From Afipia sp. OHSU_II-C1 (GTDB lineage Bacteria > Pseudomonadota > Alphaproteobacteria > Rhizobiales > Xanthobacteraceae): DNA of 64,000 nt. The DNA is taken from NCBI RefSeq assembly GCF_000497575.1, contig NZ_APJI01000012.1:1-64000 (forward strand), written 5' to 3'. Position 1 is the first letter of the stretch. Every line of letters begins with the position of its first letter. The position numbers were made by a program, and so were the translations under genes. This document shows positions 36,069 to 46,010 of the stretch, piece by piece. The notes beneath the pieces are model-generated. The model was given only the letters and a program-made list of their open reading frames with translations, did no database searches and was not told the DNA's origin.

Positions 36069-36561
36069 CATCGAACCGATGAGGTGTTCTAGCTGAGGCT
36101 ATTTGCCCATCCATTTTCACCCAAATACGTTGAGCAAGTGATCGTAGTAGGATCTGCCGTTCTCTAGCTGTATCGGGCCAACTCGGCCATGGCTGGATGC
36201 GTGTACATTCCAGATTCGCGTAATGATGGGTTATGGAACGTTACACGTCAAAGCGGGGACGCAGCAAGGATGATTTTCGCCTCGCGATACGGTACCGGTA
36301 GGAATGTTGAACTTCCGCCATATATTTTTCATACGTTTCTGACGATAAATCAATTCAGATACCGCAGTCATCATTTCCTGAATCAAGAATTGACAGCGGC
36401 TTCAGTGGCGCCACATGGATTGAAGCAGGCAGGCCGTGCTGCAACCTCTCATGCTTACTCGCAAGAACTTGCGTTTCGGGAAGAGTCAATCAGTCAGTAT
36501 ATTAAAATGCAATGAGCAAACGGATTTCGGGCGGTTATGCTGTAGGATAGCAACTCAACAA
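36069..36561. other. Right edge of the island, no clear gene
   Basis: Nearly 500 A/T-rich bases between the Shedu-like gene and the efflux repressor. A 108-codon frame at 36189-36515 shows no family resemblance. I see no tRNA gene and no long copy of the left-end motif; only TCCAGCCAT-like bases near 36185-36200 recur, which is too short to claim an attachment site. Confidence 0.4.
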
Positions 36562-37185
36562 TTAGCCTTTCCCTGCTCTGAATGATGCGAAAAGTTCAGA
36601 AACACATTGCGCGCCGAGCCCCATCAGGTCGAAGTCTTGGCCGTAACGCAACCAGTCCGTCCACAGGCCGCGTATCATTGACTCAAAAACGCGTGCAGCA
36701 ATCTGCGGCGTCCATTTCGGACTAAGCGAACCGTTCTCGCGCGCCATCGTAAAGATGCGGATGAAGCTGTTCCGCAGCGCAGCGTCTGCATCTTGCTGAC
36801 GCTTCAAGGCGTCAGCCATTTCGCCGACGTACTCACATCGGACAAGAAGGATTGCATAGACCCGCATCAACCGCGCGTCGGTCGTAATCATCTTTATGCA
36901 GTCCAGTGAAATTTGCTCGAGAAATCCCAGCGGATCAGGATGACCTTCTGCGGCAGTTCGGTTCACCATGTCTTCCTGTGGCAAGCGCACTCGCTCGTGG
37001 AGAGCTTTGAACAAAGCGACCTTGTCAGAGAAGTGCCAATAGATCGCGCCTCGCGTGACACCTGCTTCCTCAGCGATCTCTTCCAGGGAAGTCTGCATAA
37101 CGCCGCGAATGAAAAAGAGCTGCTCGGCAGCGTCTAGGATTTTTTCGCGTGTCTGCTCAGCCTCTGCCTTGGTCCGTCGAGCCAT
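36562..37185 (-). CDS. TetR family repressor of the RND efflux pump (AcrR-like)
   Basis: A 207-residue TetR-type regulator with the AcrR/TtgR-like N-terminus RRTKAEAEQTREKILDAAEQLFF and helix-turn-helix SLEEIAEEAGVTRGAIYWHFSDKVALFKAL. The ligand domain is of normal length. It is divergent from the efflux genes and an AcrR-type palindrome lies between, so it probably represses both itself and the pump until a hydrophobic ligand binds. Confidence 0.9.
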   Translation of the reverse strand: MARRTKAEAEQTREKILDAAEQLFFIRGVMQTSLEEIAEEAGVTRGAIYWHFSDKVALFKALHERVRLPQEDMVNRTAAEGHPDPLGFLEQISLDCIKMITTDARLMRVYAILLVRCEYVGEMADALKRQQDADAALRNSFIRIFTMARENGSLSPKWTPQIAARVFESMIRGLWTDWLRYGQDFDLMGLGAQCVSELFASFRAGKG

Positions 37186-37200
37186 TCTATCTCACCTCTT

Positions 37201-37220
37201 TACATACCTTCATGTATGTA
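37201..37220. promoter_or_regulatory. AcrR-type operator
   Basis: A perfect seven-base inverted repeat, TACATAC and GTATGTA, around CTTCAT. It resembles the known AcrR operator TACATAC-N-GTATGTA of enterobacteria, and sits 16 bases before the TetR start and about 54 before the adaptor start. Confidence 0.8.
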
Positions 37221-37273
37221 TATATAATTTATTGCAAGTAGCTAATTACTCGCTAAAACTTCGTAGGTCATTG

Positions 37274-38428
37274 ATGGCAAACATTTTTCTCCTCCCGCTT
37301 GGACTTTTGATAGCACTCACCGCCGCTGGTTGCGATAACCGCGCGGCCCCCCCGGCGCCGCGTCCACCGAGTGTTAGCGTTTCAGAAATCAAGGCAGGAG
37401 CGGTTCCGCTACGGTTCCAATATGCCGGGCGGATTGCTGCTTTCCGTGAGGTGGAAGTACGGGCACGTGTGTCGGGCATTCTCCAGGAGAAGTCGTTTGT
37501 CGAGGGAGCGACGGTCAAGGCGGGCGATATCTTGTTTCGGATTGATCCGGCATCTTATGAAGCAGAGTTGGCGCGCGCCAAGGCGCAGCTTCAAGAGACG
37601 AGGGCGCAGATTTCGCGCACGCAACGCGATGCGGAACGCGCCACGACGTTGCTTCAGCGACAGTTCGGAACCGAGAAAGCGCGCGACGATGCCGTGTCTG
37701 CGTATGAATTGGCGCAGGCCAGCGTAGCCGGCGCAGAGGCGCTGGTGAAAACGGCCGAAATCAATCTCGGCTACACGACGATTGCGGCTCCCATCGGGGG
37801 CGTCATCAGCCTTCGCGTTCTGCCCGAAGGCAGCCTTGTCGGCACCGGCGCCGACAACAGCCTTCTGACACGCATCAGCCAACTCGATCCCGTGTACGTG
37901 TACTTTTCATTCACGGACACGGAAGCGACCGAAATCCGCCGGCTCATCGATACCGGCGAAGCCAAGAGACCCGCGGACGGCAGGCTGAAAGTGAAGATCA
38001 GCTTCGGAGACGGAAAAAATTACGACCGCGAAGGATACGTTGACTTCACGGACAGCAATCTCGATTTGCAGACCGGCACAGTTCGTGCGCGCGCAGTGAT
38101 GCCAAATCCGGAAAGCAAGTTACGTCCCGGTCAATTTGTTCGTGTTTCCGTTGAAGGCATCACGCGACATGAAACGGTCGTTATTCCGCAGGCTGCGGTT
38201 ATGCAGGGGCCGCAAGGTCAATTCGTTTACGCCATTGATGCGGAAAACAAGGCTTCCGTCCGTCCGGTTACGATCGGTCGTGAAGTTGAAGGGGGATGGA
38301 TCGTCGAAAAGGGCCTCAAGGCGGGCGATCGCATCATCAGGGAAGGCGTTATCAAGGTCAAACCAGGAGCCCTCGTTACTGTCGCGACATCCGGTGACGA
38401 TGGAAAAACAAAGGCCGCCCAACGATGA
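37274..38428 (+). CDS. RND efflux periplasmic adaptor (AcrA/MexA family)
   Basis: A 384-residue membrane fusion protein. It starts at ATG 37274; a longer frame to 37055 runs over the repressor and operator and is excluded. A lipoprotein signal is visible ([20 protein letters not shown], lipobox Cys at residue 20). Then come the lipoyl half motif ([32 protein letters not shown]), a coiled-coil hairpin rich in Ala/Arg ([24 protein letters not shown]), the second lipoyl half and a beta-barrel. It overlaps the pump gene by four bases. Confidence 0.93.
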   Translation: MANIFLLPLGLLIALTAAGCDNRAAPPAPRPPSVSVSEIKAGAVPLRFQYAGRIAAFREVEVRARVSGILQEKSFVEGATVKAGDILFRIDPASYEAELARAKAQLQETRAQISRTQRDAERATTLLQRQFGTEKARDDAVSAYELAQASVAGAEALVKTAEINLGYTTIAAPIGGVISLRVLPEGSLVGTGADNSLLTRISQLDPVYVYFSFTDTEATEIRRLIDTGEAKRPADGRLKVKISFGDGKNYDREGYVDFTDSNLDLQTGTVRARAVMPNPESKLRPGQFVRVSVEGITRHETVVIPQAAVMQGPQGQFVYAIDAENKASVRPVTIGREVEGGWIVEKGLKAGDRIIREGVIKVKPGALVTVATSGDDGKTKAAQR

Positions 38429-41400
38429 AAGCAAATCCGTTCATCGATCGTCCGGTTTTCGCGGCTGTTATCGCCATTATGTTTGTGCTCGCCGGCCTGG
38501 TCGCCATGCGCGTCCTTCCGGTTGAGCAGTACCCGCAGATCGTCCCGCCCCAAGTCGTGGTGCAGGCGACATATCCGGGCGCGAGCGCCGAAACCGTCGC
38601 CCAAACCGTGGCAGCGCCGCTGGAGCAGCAGATCAATGGCGTCGAAAACATGCTCTACATGCAGTCCACGAACTCCAGTTCGGGGACCATGCGTCTCACG
38701 GTGACTTTCCAGATCGGGACAAATCCGGATCAGGCGACGATCAACGTCAATAACCGGGTGCAACGCGCTGTATCGACATTGCCGGCCGAGGTGACGCGGC
38801 AGGGTCTGATCGTCAACAAGCAGTCAAGTTCGATCCTGGCGTTGATCACGATGTCGGCCAGCGACGCACGTTACGATTCGATCTATCTCAGCAACTACGC
38901 ACTTCTGAATGTGATCGACGAGTTGAAACGCATTCCAGGCGTAGGCGACGCATCATTGTTCGGTGCCAAGAACTATTCGATGCGTGTGTGGCTGCGGCCG
39001 GACAAGCTTGCCCAATACGATCTGACGCCCGGTGATGTTGCAACCGCCATCCGCGAGCAGAACGCGCAATTTGCCGCTGGCCGTTTCGGCCAGGAACCCT
39101 CGCAGAACGATCTCGCCTTTACATACTCGGTCAACACGGAAGGGCGCTTGCCCGACGCCAAGGCATTCGAAGACGTGATCATACGGGCAGATGCGAACGC
39201 GGCGACCTTGCGGCTCAAGGATATTGCCAGGGTGGAACTGGGTGCCCAGGATTATTCGTTCATCGCTACGCTCAATGGCTCGCCCACTGTGCCGATCGGC
39301 GTCTATCTGCAACCTGGCGCGAATGCGCTCGGAACGCTCGACGCGATCAAAGCTCGCATGGCGGAACTTAAGACAAACTTTCCGCAGGGTGTCGGCTACT
39401 CGATTCCTTACGATACGACGCTTTTCGTCAGAGTCTCGATCGAGGAAGTTGTCAAAACCTTTATCGAGGCCATGATTCTCGTCGTCATTGTCGTATTCAT
39501 CTTCCTTCAGAATTGGCGAGCGACCCTCATTCCAGTCCTGGCTGTGCCTGTCTCTATCTTGGGTACGTTCGCGGGAATGTATGTGCTCGGATTCTCGATC
39601 AATCTACTGACGTTATTCGGCCTGGTGCTTGCAATCGGCATTGTCGTGGATGATGCGATTGTCGTGCTCGAGAATGTCGAGCGCATCATGACGACGGAGA
39701 AACTGCCGCCGCGGGAAGCGGCCATCAAGGCGATGCAGGAAGTCACAGGACCGGTCGTTGCCATCGTGCTCGTGTTGTGCGCGGTGTTTATCCCGGTCGC
39801 ATTCATGGGTGGCCTTGCGGGCGAAATGTACCGGCAGTTTGCGGTGACCATTGCGGTTTCCGTGACGATCTCCGGCATCGTGGCACTCACCCTGAGCCCC
39901 GCTCTTTGCGCGTTGATCTTGAAGCCAGGACACCATGAGCCGGCGGCGCCCTTCCGCTGGTTCAACCGGCTCTTCGACCGGATTACCGAAGGCTATACAT
40001 CTGGCGTCCGCTTTCTTCTGCGACGTGCCGTGCTCGGGCTTGGATTGTGCGCTCTTTTGATCGCGGTCACCGGTTTCCTGTTCGTGCGGATTCCGGGTGC
40101 GCTTGTTCCCGATGAAGATCAGGGCAGCGTTTTCACCGTCGCGCTGCTGCCTCCTGCCGCGTCACTAACGCGGACCCAGAATGTCATGAGCGCCGTGAAC
40201 AAAAGCATCATGGAACGGACCTCCGTCAGCGATGTGATCAGTTTTTCCGGTTTCGATCTGCTCGCGGGTGTTCAGAAGCCCAGCGCAGGCGTATCCTTTG
40301 TTCAGTTGAAGGACTGGAAAGAACGGCACGACGCGTCGCTGTCAGCCGCTGAACTGGCGAAGTCGTTCTTTTCGCTCAATGGCCCCGTCAAGGATGCGAT
40401 GGTGCTTGCTTTTACACCGCCGCCGATCATGGGAATGAGCAACACCGGCGGGTTTGAAGCATTCGTGCAGGATCGCGGTGGAGCGGGCCCGCAACCTTTG
40501 ATCGACGCGACGCAAAAGCTTGTCGAGGCAGCTTCGAAACGGCCGGAGTTGGCGGGCGTGCAGACCACGTTTGTCAGCAATGTGCCTCAGTACAAGATTC
40601 ATCTCGACCGGGAGAAGGCCAAAGCGCTCGGCGTGCCGATTGCCTCGCTCTTCGAGACCATGCAGAGTACGTTTGGCAGTCTCTACGTCAATGATTTCAC
40701 GCTTTTCGGGCGGAATTATCAGGTCAATCTGCAATCGGAAGCCAATTTCCGCGAGCGACCTGAGGATCTTAAGCAGGTCTTTGTGAAGTCGACGTCGGGC
40801 AGCATGATTCCGATAGATACATTGCTGCGTGTTGACCGGATCATTGGGCCCGATCAGGTCGATCGCTTCAATGCATTTGCCTCCGCCAAGGTAATCGGTG
40901 GCCCGGCGCCTGGGTATTCGTCGGGACAAGCGATCAAGGCGATGCAGGAGGTGGCGCGTGACACGTTGCCTGCGGGCTACCAGATCGCATGGACGGGATC
41001 CGCTTATCAGGAAATCGCAACCGGAGGAACCGGTAGTCAGGCGCTGATTTTCGGTCTCATCATGGTATTCCTGATCCTCGCCGCACAGTATGAGCGTTGG
41101 TCGCTTCCGTTCGCGGTCGTGCTGGCCGTTCCCTTTGCATTGTTCGGTGCGCTGGTTGCTATCTGGCTGCGCGGATTGAACAACGATGTTTATTTCCAGA
41201 TTGGTCTGGTGACGTTGATCGGGCTCGCCTCCAAGAATGCGATTCTTATCGTCGAGTTTGCGGTGTTGAAACGTCAGGAGGGGCTCAGCGCAATGGAGGC
41301 TGCAGCCGAAGCGGCGAAGCTGCGCTTCCGTCCGATCATCATGACGTCGCTTGCCTTCATCCTTGGTTGCGTTCCGCTCGCGATTTCGAGTGGCGCAGGC

Positions 41401-41571
41401 GCCGCCAGTCGTCATTCGATCGGCACCGGTGTGATCGGCGGCATGCTTGCTGCGACGTTCATCGCCATGTTTTTCATTCCGCTGTTCTATCGGCTGGTTT
41501 CAAGGAGGGATGGGGCGAAATCCGGAACCGAAGCGTTGGAACATGGAAAGATGAGCAAGCAGGAGATTTGA
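38425..41571 (+). CDS. RND multidrug efflux permease (AcrB/MexB family)
   Basis: A 1048-residue inner-membrane pump of the HAE1 family, full length. Landmarks are the N-terminal [19 protein letters not shown], the porter domain, [16 protein letters not shown] (proton-relay Asp pair in TM4), the second half with [12 protein letters not shown] and the TM10-12 region [14 protein letters not shown]. It exports hydrophobic compounds from membrane and periplasm. No outer-membrane factor gene accompanies it; a TolC-type protein encoded elsewhere is presumably used. Confidence 0.95.
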   Translation: MKANPFIDRPVFAAVIAIMFVLAGLVAMRVLPVEQYPQIVPPQVVVQATYPGASAETVAQTVAAPLEQQINGVENMLYMQSTNSSSGTMRLTVTFQIGTNPDQATINVNNRVQRAVSTLPAEVTRQGLIVNKQSSSILALITMSASDARYDSIYLSNYALLNVIDELKRIPGVGDASLFGAKNYSMRVWLRPDKLAQYDLTPGDVATAIREQNAQFAAGRFGQEPSQNDLAFTYSVNTEGRLPDAKAFEDVIIRADANAATLRLKDIARVELGAQDYSFIATLNGSPTVPIGVYLQPGANALGTLDAIKARMAELKTNFPQGVGYSIPYDTTLFVRVSIEEVVKTFIEAMILVVIVVFIFLQNWRATLIPVLAVPVSILGTFAGMYVLGFSINLLTLFGLVLAIGIVVDDAIVVLENVERIMTTEKLPPREAAIKAMQEVTGPVVAIVLVLCAVFIPVAFMGGLAGEMYRQFAVTIAVSVTISGIVALTLSPALCALILKPGHHEPAAPFRWFNRLFDRITEGYTSGVRFLLRRAVLGLGLCALLIAVTGFLFVRIPGALVPDEDQGSVFTVALLPPAASLTRTQNVMSAVNKSIMERTSVSDVISFSGFDLLAGVQKPSAGVSFVQLKDWKERHDASLSAAELAKSFFSLNGPVKDAMVLAFTPPPIMGMSNTGGFEAFVQDRGGAGPQPLIDATQKLVEAASKRPELAGVQTTFVSNVPQYKIHLDREKAKALGVPIASLFETMQSTFGSLYVNDFTLFGRNYQVNLQSEANFRERPEDLKQVFVKSTSGSMIPIDTLLRVDRIIGPDQVDRFNAFASAKVIGGPAPGYSSGQAIKAMQEVARDTLPAGYQIAWTGSAYQEIATGGTGSQALIFGLIMVFLILAAQYERWSLPFAVVLAVPFALFGALVAIWLRGLNNDVYFQIGLVTLIGLASKNAILIVEFAVLKRQEGLSAMEAAAEAAKLRFRPIIMTSLAFILGCVPLAISSGAGAASRHSIGTGVIGGMLAATFIAMFFIPLFYRLVSRRDGAKSGTEALEHGKMSKQEI

Positions 41572-41665
41572 ATCGCCACGAACGCTGCTTGAGTTTCATC
41601 TGGTACGCGACCGCTGCTACCAAAATAGATTCTGTGAGGCTTGAGCGATTTTACTGGAGGTCAAA

Positions 41666-42382
41666 TTGGCACGTGCTGTTGATGCCCGGTCGTTGCAAAG
41701 CTTGCCTCTCAGGGGGAAGGCCGTTCTGGAAGGGAAAGCCGTTCAGGCAACATCATGTGTTGCATCCAAATCCAGCGTCGGCAAGAAAATGTCGGCGGAT
41801 CTGCGTCGCGAACAAATCGTAAGAGTTCTTCTGTCGTTGATTTCCAAGCGCAGCCCCGGCGAGATCAGCACGCAATTGATTGCCGATACTGCCGGCGTAT
41901 CGCAGGCGACGATTTTCAAGCACTTCTCGACCAAGGCGGATTTATGGGCCGCGACTGCCCTTTGGCTTGGAACCGAACTCGACAAGATTTGGATCCGGTC
42001 TCACGCCAAAGTCGCTCCCAACGAGGCTTTACACGTGCTGGAAGAGATATTCCTGGGGGCGATTGAGTTTTTTTGCCGTTATCCTGCGGTTGTCAGGATC
42101 ATGATGTCGGACAGCCTGCGTCACGAGTTTTCCGATGTGCAGAAAATTTCGCAGATGCTGCATCAACGTTACGAGCAAGAGATTCTCTTGTTGTTGAGGC
42201 TGGCCATTAAGTCGAAAGCGGTCGATGACAAGCTTGATCATCGTGCAGCAGTTACCCTGTTCTTCTGCTGCATCCGTGGCCTCGGCTTTCAAATTGCAAC
42301 CTCCAATCGCAGTTCGAATTTTCGCAAAGAGGCCAGCAATGTCCTTCAGCTTTATCTAAACGCGATTGGGGGGAGATCGTGA
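41666..42382 (+). CDS. TetR family transcriptional regulator
   Basis: A 238-residue TetR-type protein. It starts at TTG 41666, preceded by GGAGG seven bases away; an internal ATG (MSADLRREQI) is an alternative and would remove a 40-residue leader that does not match the family. The helix-turn-helix is ISTQLIADTAGVSQATIFKHFSTKADLWAA. It follows the pump gene by 94 bases on the same strand and may be a second regulator of efflux or an independent gene. Confidence 0.82.
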   Translation: MARAVDARSLQSLPLRGKAVLEGKAVQATSCVASKSSVGKKMSADLRREQIVRVLLSLISKRSPGEISTQLIADTAGVSQATIFKHFSTKADLWAATALWLGTELDKIWIRSHAKVAPNEALHVLEEIFLGAIEFFCRYPAVVRIMMSDSLRHEFSDVQKISQMLHQRYEQEILLLLRLAIKSKAVDDKLDHRAAVTLFFCCIRGLGFQIATSNRSSNFRKEASNVLQLYLNAIGGRS

Positions 42383-42490
42383 TAGGTAGGTCGAGCCAAA
42401 AAACAAGGTTCGCCTCGATCATCCCGTGAAAGTTATGTCTGCCTCGTCTCCTGCTGGCAGATATCTCCAGTTAAAGGCGAATCATTTGGC

Positions 42491-42787
42491 TTATTTCGCT
42501 TTTGGAGGAACTACGCACAATTTCGAAGGTCTTGCCTCGCTCGCAGATCCGAATATTCCGGCTAAATGCATACACCCGACAAGGAAGTCTGTGAACTGAG
42601 CTGAAGACATTTCTCCCGACGCTGCAACGAACTCCCGGTGCTTGATCTTTGCCGCGATTCTGCACAGAACTAATATGCACAAGTTGTAAAGAGGGTCGGC
42701 GAAAACCATCGCAGCGCGATGGCGGCCCATTATCGCGCGGACACCGACCTTTCTCCGCACAGAAGCCGATGTTGATTGAGATGCCAA
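42491..42787 (-). pseudogene. Remnant of a ParB-type DNA methyltransferase gene
   Basis: A short minus-strand frame in the 440-base gap contains RAAMVFADPLYNL and then KIKHREFVAASGEMSSAQFTDFL (about 42581-42718). This matches the DPPY region and the following HREFSMGVGEMSREQFVAFL block of the methyltransferase at 19261-20718. DPPY has become DPLY and the bases between the two blocks are scrambled. The rest of the gene is missing. It is a decayed relative, not a copy of the gene in this window. Confidence 0.65.
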
Positions 42788-42824
42788 GGATCACATCCGC
42801 GAGCCGGGCTAGAGTTTACCATCG

Positions 42825-44078
42825 CTAATGGATTGGCCGCTCATCAGCGATAATCCTACCGTCTTTCGGCAAGGTACCGCGCTCGACGAATTTCACTGTA
42901 CCACGCAGTTTTGTTTGTTCCTGAAGGCTCGCTTCGAGTTCGAGTTCTGAAAGGTTGGAAGTCGAGCGCTCTACCAAGAGCGTCATTTCGTCTGTCTCTT
43001 GCTTGCGACTGACGACGAGCCGCATCTTTCCGGCACCCGGATGCCTTCGAGCAAGGGCAGCCAGCTGATCTGGTCGTACGAACATTCCCTTTACCTTAGT
43101 CGCTTGGTCCGCACGGCCCAACCACCCTTTGATCCGATGGTTGGTGTGTCCGGAGGCCGACGGTCCGTGCAGGAAAGCGCTGAGGTCTCCGAGCGCCACG
43201 CGGAGCAACGGGTATTCTGCGTCGAGGCTGGTTATGACGACTTCTCCAATCTCGCCCTGCTCGGTGACAGGTTTCCCGGTCTGAAGAGAAATGATTTCAA
43301 CAATCAGGTTCTCATTGACTGTCAAGCCATCGCGAGCATGCGTCTCAAAAGCGATGATACCGAACTCAGCGGCGGCGTAAGCTTGGAAAGCTTCAATACC
43401 TGCAGCGGAAAACTCCGCTTGAAGGGAAGGGGGAAAGGCCGCACCTGTTACGACGGCCTTTCGGATCGAGAAGCTTCCCTGTTCTCTTTCCTCACTGGCG
43501 TCACGTAAGAGCTTTAGAAAATCAGGTGTCCCACAATATGCGATGGGACGGAGGGAACTGATAGTATCGAGCTGCTGGTCCTTATTCGCTGGTCCGGCGG
43601 GTATCACAATGCATCTGAGAGCTCGTGCCGCTGAATCGATTGCGAATCCACCAGGTGTAAGATGATAGCTTAGAGTGTTCAGAACCAGGTCGCCGGCACG
43701 AAAACCGGCTGCATGCAACGCGCGTGCACCGCCCCACGCGTCAGGCATATCTTTCTCGGGTTCAAAGATCGGTCCTGGGGATGCAAAAAACCTGCTGAAC
43801 GATAAGCTATTTCCTAGCAGATTTCCTCCGAATGGCCGTACTGCGTTCTGCAGCATTGGCAGGTCTGCCTTCCGAAGTATCGGTAATTGGGCGAGGTCCG
43901 TTCGAGTCTTTACATTTTTGGCGTCAGTTGTTTCCAGCCGACCGCCGTAAAGCGGAGATCGAGCCGCTTGCTCGACAACGGCGGGCAAACGGCCAAAAAT
44001 ATCCAGCTCTCGGCGTGTAATATCAGCTGTCTCTTGATCGTCGTAGTGTACGCTTGTTTGCATTTTCGTCCTACTCAA
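42825..44078 (-). CDS. Phenylacetate-CoA ligase-like adenylate-forming enzyme
   Basis: A 417-residue member of the PaaK branch of adenylate-forming enzymes: LPILRKADLP near 65, RKAVVTGAAFPPSLQAEFSAAGIEAFQAYAAAEFGIIAFE with the Y-x-x-x-E motif, GEIGEVVITSLDAEYPLLRVALGDLSAF and GWLGRADQATKVKGMFVRP. The family forms an acyl-adenylate and then a thioester with CoA, usually on aryl acids. The P-loop (usually SSGTTG) is replaced by FFASPGPIFEP, which is atypical. The exact substrate is unknown. A start at the second Met (MQTSVHY) is possible. Confidence 0.82.
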   Translation of the reverse strand: MSRTKMQTSVHYDDQETADITRRELDIFGRLPAVVEQAARSPLYGGRLETTDAKNVKTRTDLAQLPILRKADLPMLQNAVRPFGGNLLGNSLSFSRFFASPGPIFEPEKDMPDAWGGARALHAAGFRAGDLVLNTLSYHLTPGGFAIDSAARALRCIVIPAGPANKDQQLDTISSLRPIAYCGTPDFLKLLRDASEEREQGSFSIRKAVVTGAAFPPSLQAEFSAAGIEAFQAYAAAEFGIIAFETHARDGLTVNENLIVEIISLQTGKPVTEQGEIGEVVITSLDAEYPLLRVALGDLSAFLHGPSASGHTNHRIKGWLGRADQATKVKGMFVRPDQLAALARRHPGAGKMRLVVSRKQETDEMTLLVERSTSNLSELELEASLQEQTKLRGTVKFVERGTLPKDGRIIADERPIH

Positions 44079-44163
44079 TGTCGCGTATGCTGTGTCGGAT
44101 TAATTCGCCCTGTATATCGGCTTATCTATTTGATTTCTGGCGTCTCCGTTCACCGCTACCTGA

Positions 44164-44940
44164 TCAGCGCACCCCAGACTTCCTTTTAGTCGTCGTAGGC
44201 TTGTCCTCTTTGCGCGGCGCCCAAATACTGATGTCTCTTTCCGTTATACCCGCTGCCTCGTCGCTGAGCAGATATGCTACCGCTCCGGGGTAATCACCTC
44301 TCAATGCAAACTGCTCCAGTGCGTAGGGGAGTGTTGGGTGAGCACTAGTAGATAATTCGAAGGGGGAATGACCTCCGAAGCTCACGGTGAGGCAATTGAA
44401 AGCAATGTCAGAAACGAAGAGTTCCTTAATCGTGCTGTTGGTGAAGGAGGAAATCGCACTTCTACAAGCGGTATGAACCATATGATCGGGAGAGCTCGCA
44501 TCGGCCACCGATACATTCACGATGCGTCCGGCCTCCCTTCGGACAAGCCGTTGTACGATGACGTGATGCATATTGAGTGGACCGTAGACGTTGTTTCTAA
44601 CGACACTGTTCCAAGCTTCACGTCCAGCTTCGGTGTCTTGCGACGGTTGGCTCCAACTCATTAGGTTCACCAATCGCGCGCATGGGCCCGCTTCCTTCTC
44701 GAACTGATCAATGGCGCGGGTTATTTGGGCACGATCATGAACCTCAACCTGCAATACCCAAGCATGACGCGACAGATCCCACGCGCAGATCCGTGCTGTC
44801 TCTTCGGCCGCACCAAAGTCAGCGTCAATTATCCCAACTCTGTATCCTTCGGCGCAAAGGCGCGTCGCTATAACGCGACCAATGCCCCCTCCGCCGCTGG
44901 TCACTATCACAGGCTTGCTTGATGCTTGAGGCATGAACAT
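44164..44940 (-). CDS. SDR-fold protein with degenerate active site
   Basis: A short-chain dehydrogenase/reductase of about 258 residues; GTG 44964 and ATG 44934 are alternative starts. The dinucleotide motif is clear (IVTSGGGGIGRVIA). The catalytic Tyr-x-x-x-Lys, normally YxASK, reads HTACR, so both Tyr and Lys are replaced, and the NNAG motif reads NLMSW. The serine strand (VNVSVADASS) remains. It may be non-catalytic or use an altered mechanism. It is divergent from the enoyl-CoA hydratase gene with a row of palindromes between them. Confidence 0.8.
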   Translation of the reverse strand: MFMPQASSKPVIVTSGGGGIGRVIATRLCAEGYRVGIIDADFGAAEETARICAWDLSRHAWVLQVEVHDRAQITRAIDQFEKEAGPCARLVNLMSWSQPSQDTEAGREAWNSVVRNNVYGPLNMHHVIVQRLVRREAGRIVNVSVADASSPDHMVHTACRSAISSFTNSTIKELFVSDIAFNCLTVSFGGHSPFELSTSAHPTLPYALEQFALRGDYPGAVAYLLSDEAAGITERDISIWAPRKEDKPTTTKRKSGVR

Positions 44941-44978
44941 AGCTCCCGATTCAAGTGTTGGCACGCTTTACATTTAAC

Positions 44979-44996
44979 ATACTGGTTGTATAGTAA
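44979..44996. promoter_or_regulatory. Cluster operator site 1 (ATACT-type palindrome)
   Basis: ATACTGG-TTGT-ATAGTAA, matching three other sites in the cluster at 53741, 53825 and 62644. It lies in the divergent SDR/enoyl-CoA hydratase promoter region. Confidence 0.6.
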
Positions 44997-45017
44997 TTGA
45001 AATACGTAGTATTTCAA
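44997..45017. promoter_or_regulatory. Perfect 9-bp palindrome next to operator site 1
   Basis: TTGAAATAC and GTATTTCAA around GTA. It shares ATAC and GTAT half-sites with the neighbouring operator but with a shorter spacer, so it may bind the same or a different dimeric regulator. Confidence 0.55.
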
Positions 45018-45088
45018 GGCGACGATTATGGTGCATGTGCGAGAGAAATCGTCAGCGTGATACCTCTACGGTGAAGTCCTCAAATTAA

Positions 45089-45114
45089 GGTGGTTGATTA
45101 CGTATCAACCCACC
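45089..45114 (+). promoter_or_regulatory. Hairpin-forming repeat before the enoyl-CoA hydratase gene
   Basis: GGTGGTTGAT pairs with ATCAACCCACC (one bulged C) across TACGT. It ends ten bases before the ATG and could be a third binding site or an mRNA hairpin at the ribosome site. Confidence 0.45.
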
Positions 45115-45123
45115 TGAGATGCA

Positions 45124-45918
45124 ATGATGGATAAGTCGACACCTAAGGTGAATGCGCTAGTTGATGAGAGCGTCGGGATCATTGAGATATCGCGGCCCGA
45201 AGTTTTCAACGCGTTATCCCCTGACATATTTGATGCCATTTCCAAGGCGCTGCACGAATTCGAAAGTTCGAGCTCGATCAGCTCTATTCTTGTTCGCTCA
45301 CAAGGCAAGAATTTCTGCACTGGCGCTGATCTGACTGTTGTTCGCACTTCACTGGCAAGCCGTGAGCGGATCGAGAAATTTCTCAGGTCGGGTCATGATG
45401 TTTTGGTGGAGCTTGAGCGATCGGCTCTTCCGGTTGTTGTCGCGGTGCAGGGGCTCGCGCTGGCCGGCGGAATGGAGCTGCTTCTTGCCGGGGATATCGT
45501 GTTTGCAGGACGCAGTGCTCGTTTCGGCGACCAGCATGGGCAGTTTGGCCTCATTCCAGGTTGGGGAGGCAGCCAGCGTTTGTCCCGAATAGTCGGCTTG
45601 CGACGCTCTCTTGATATGTTTCTTGGGGTTCGCTGGATTGACGCAGAGACCGCTTTGCAGTGGGGACTCGTGAACTACATCGTCGATGATGCTGATCTCA
45701 ATGGCTGCGCGCTCGCTTACTGCAAGAAGCTAGCGTCACGTAGCCGCGATGGCATGTCGGCGATGAAGCATCTCGCTCGCGAGGGTATAGATGGGGACCT
45801 ATCCGCAGGACTTGAGCTTGAGATTGATCGCGCGGCATCTGTTTTACTTGGCCGGGACGTCATCGAGGGGCTTTCAGCTTTTGAGCAACGTCGATCTCCC
45901 CAATTTTCTAAACGTTGA
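45124..45918 (+). CDS. Enoyl-CoA hydratase/isomerase family protein
   Basis: A 264-residue crotonase-fold protein: SRPEVFNALSPDIFDAISKAL, oxyanion-hole strand GKNFCTGADL, then ALAGGMELLLAGD with the first active-site Glu, and GLIPGWGGSQRLSRIVG. The second Glu, usually in a PE ahead of the LGIIPG motif, is replaced by His-Gly, so reaction type (hydratase, isomerase, hydrolase) cannot be fixed. ATG 45124 and ATG 45127 are both possible. It is divergent from the SDR gene and starts a rightward series of genes. Confidence 0.88.
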   Translation: MMDKSTPKVNALVDESVGIIEISRPEVFNALSPDIFDAISKALHEFESSSSISSILVRSQGKNFCTGADLTVVRTSLASRERIEKFLRSGHDVLVELERSALPVVVAVQGLALAGGMELLLAGDIVFAGRSARFGDQHGQFGLIPGWGGSQRLSRIVGLRRSLDMFLGVRWIDAETALQWGLVNYIVDDADLNGCALAYCKKLASRSRDGMSAMKHLAREGIDGDLSAGLELEIDRAASVLLGRDVIEGLSAFEQRRSPQFSKR

Positions 45919-46010
45919 ATGAGCGAACTATCAAGGTGATCCTTTAGAAGAAGAGTCCGAAAAGGGCCGTATTCGAGGAAGCGAAATGAAGGTTTTAAAA
46001 AGCCAATGGT

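Noticed and set aside
36189-36515. 108-codon plus-strand frame right of the Shedu-like gene
   Set aside because: No recognisable domain and no good ribosome site; treated as intergenic.
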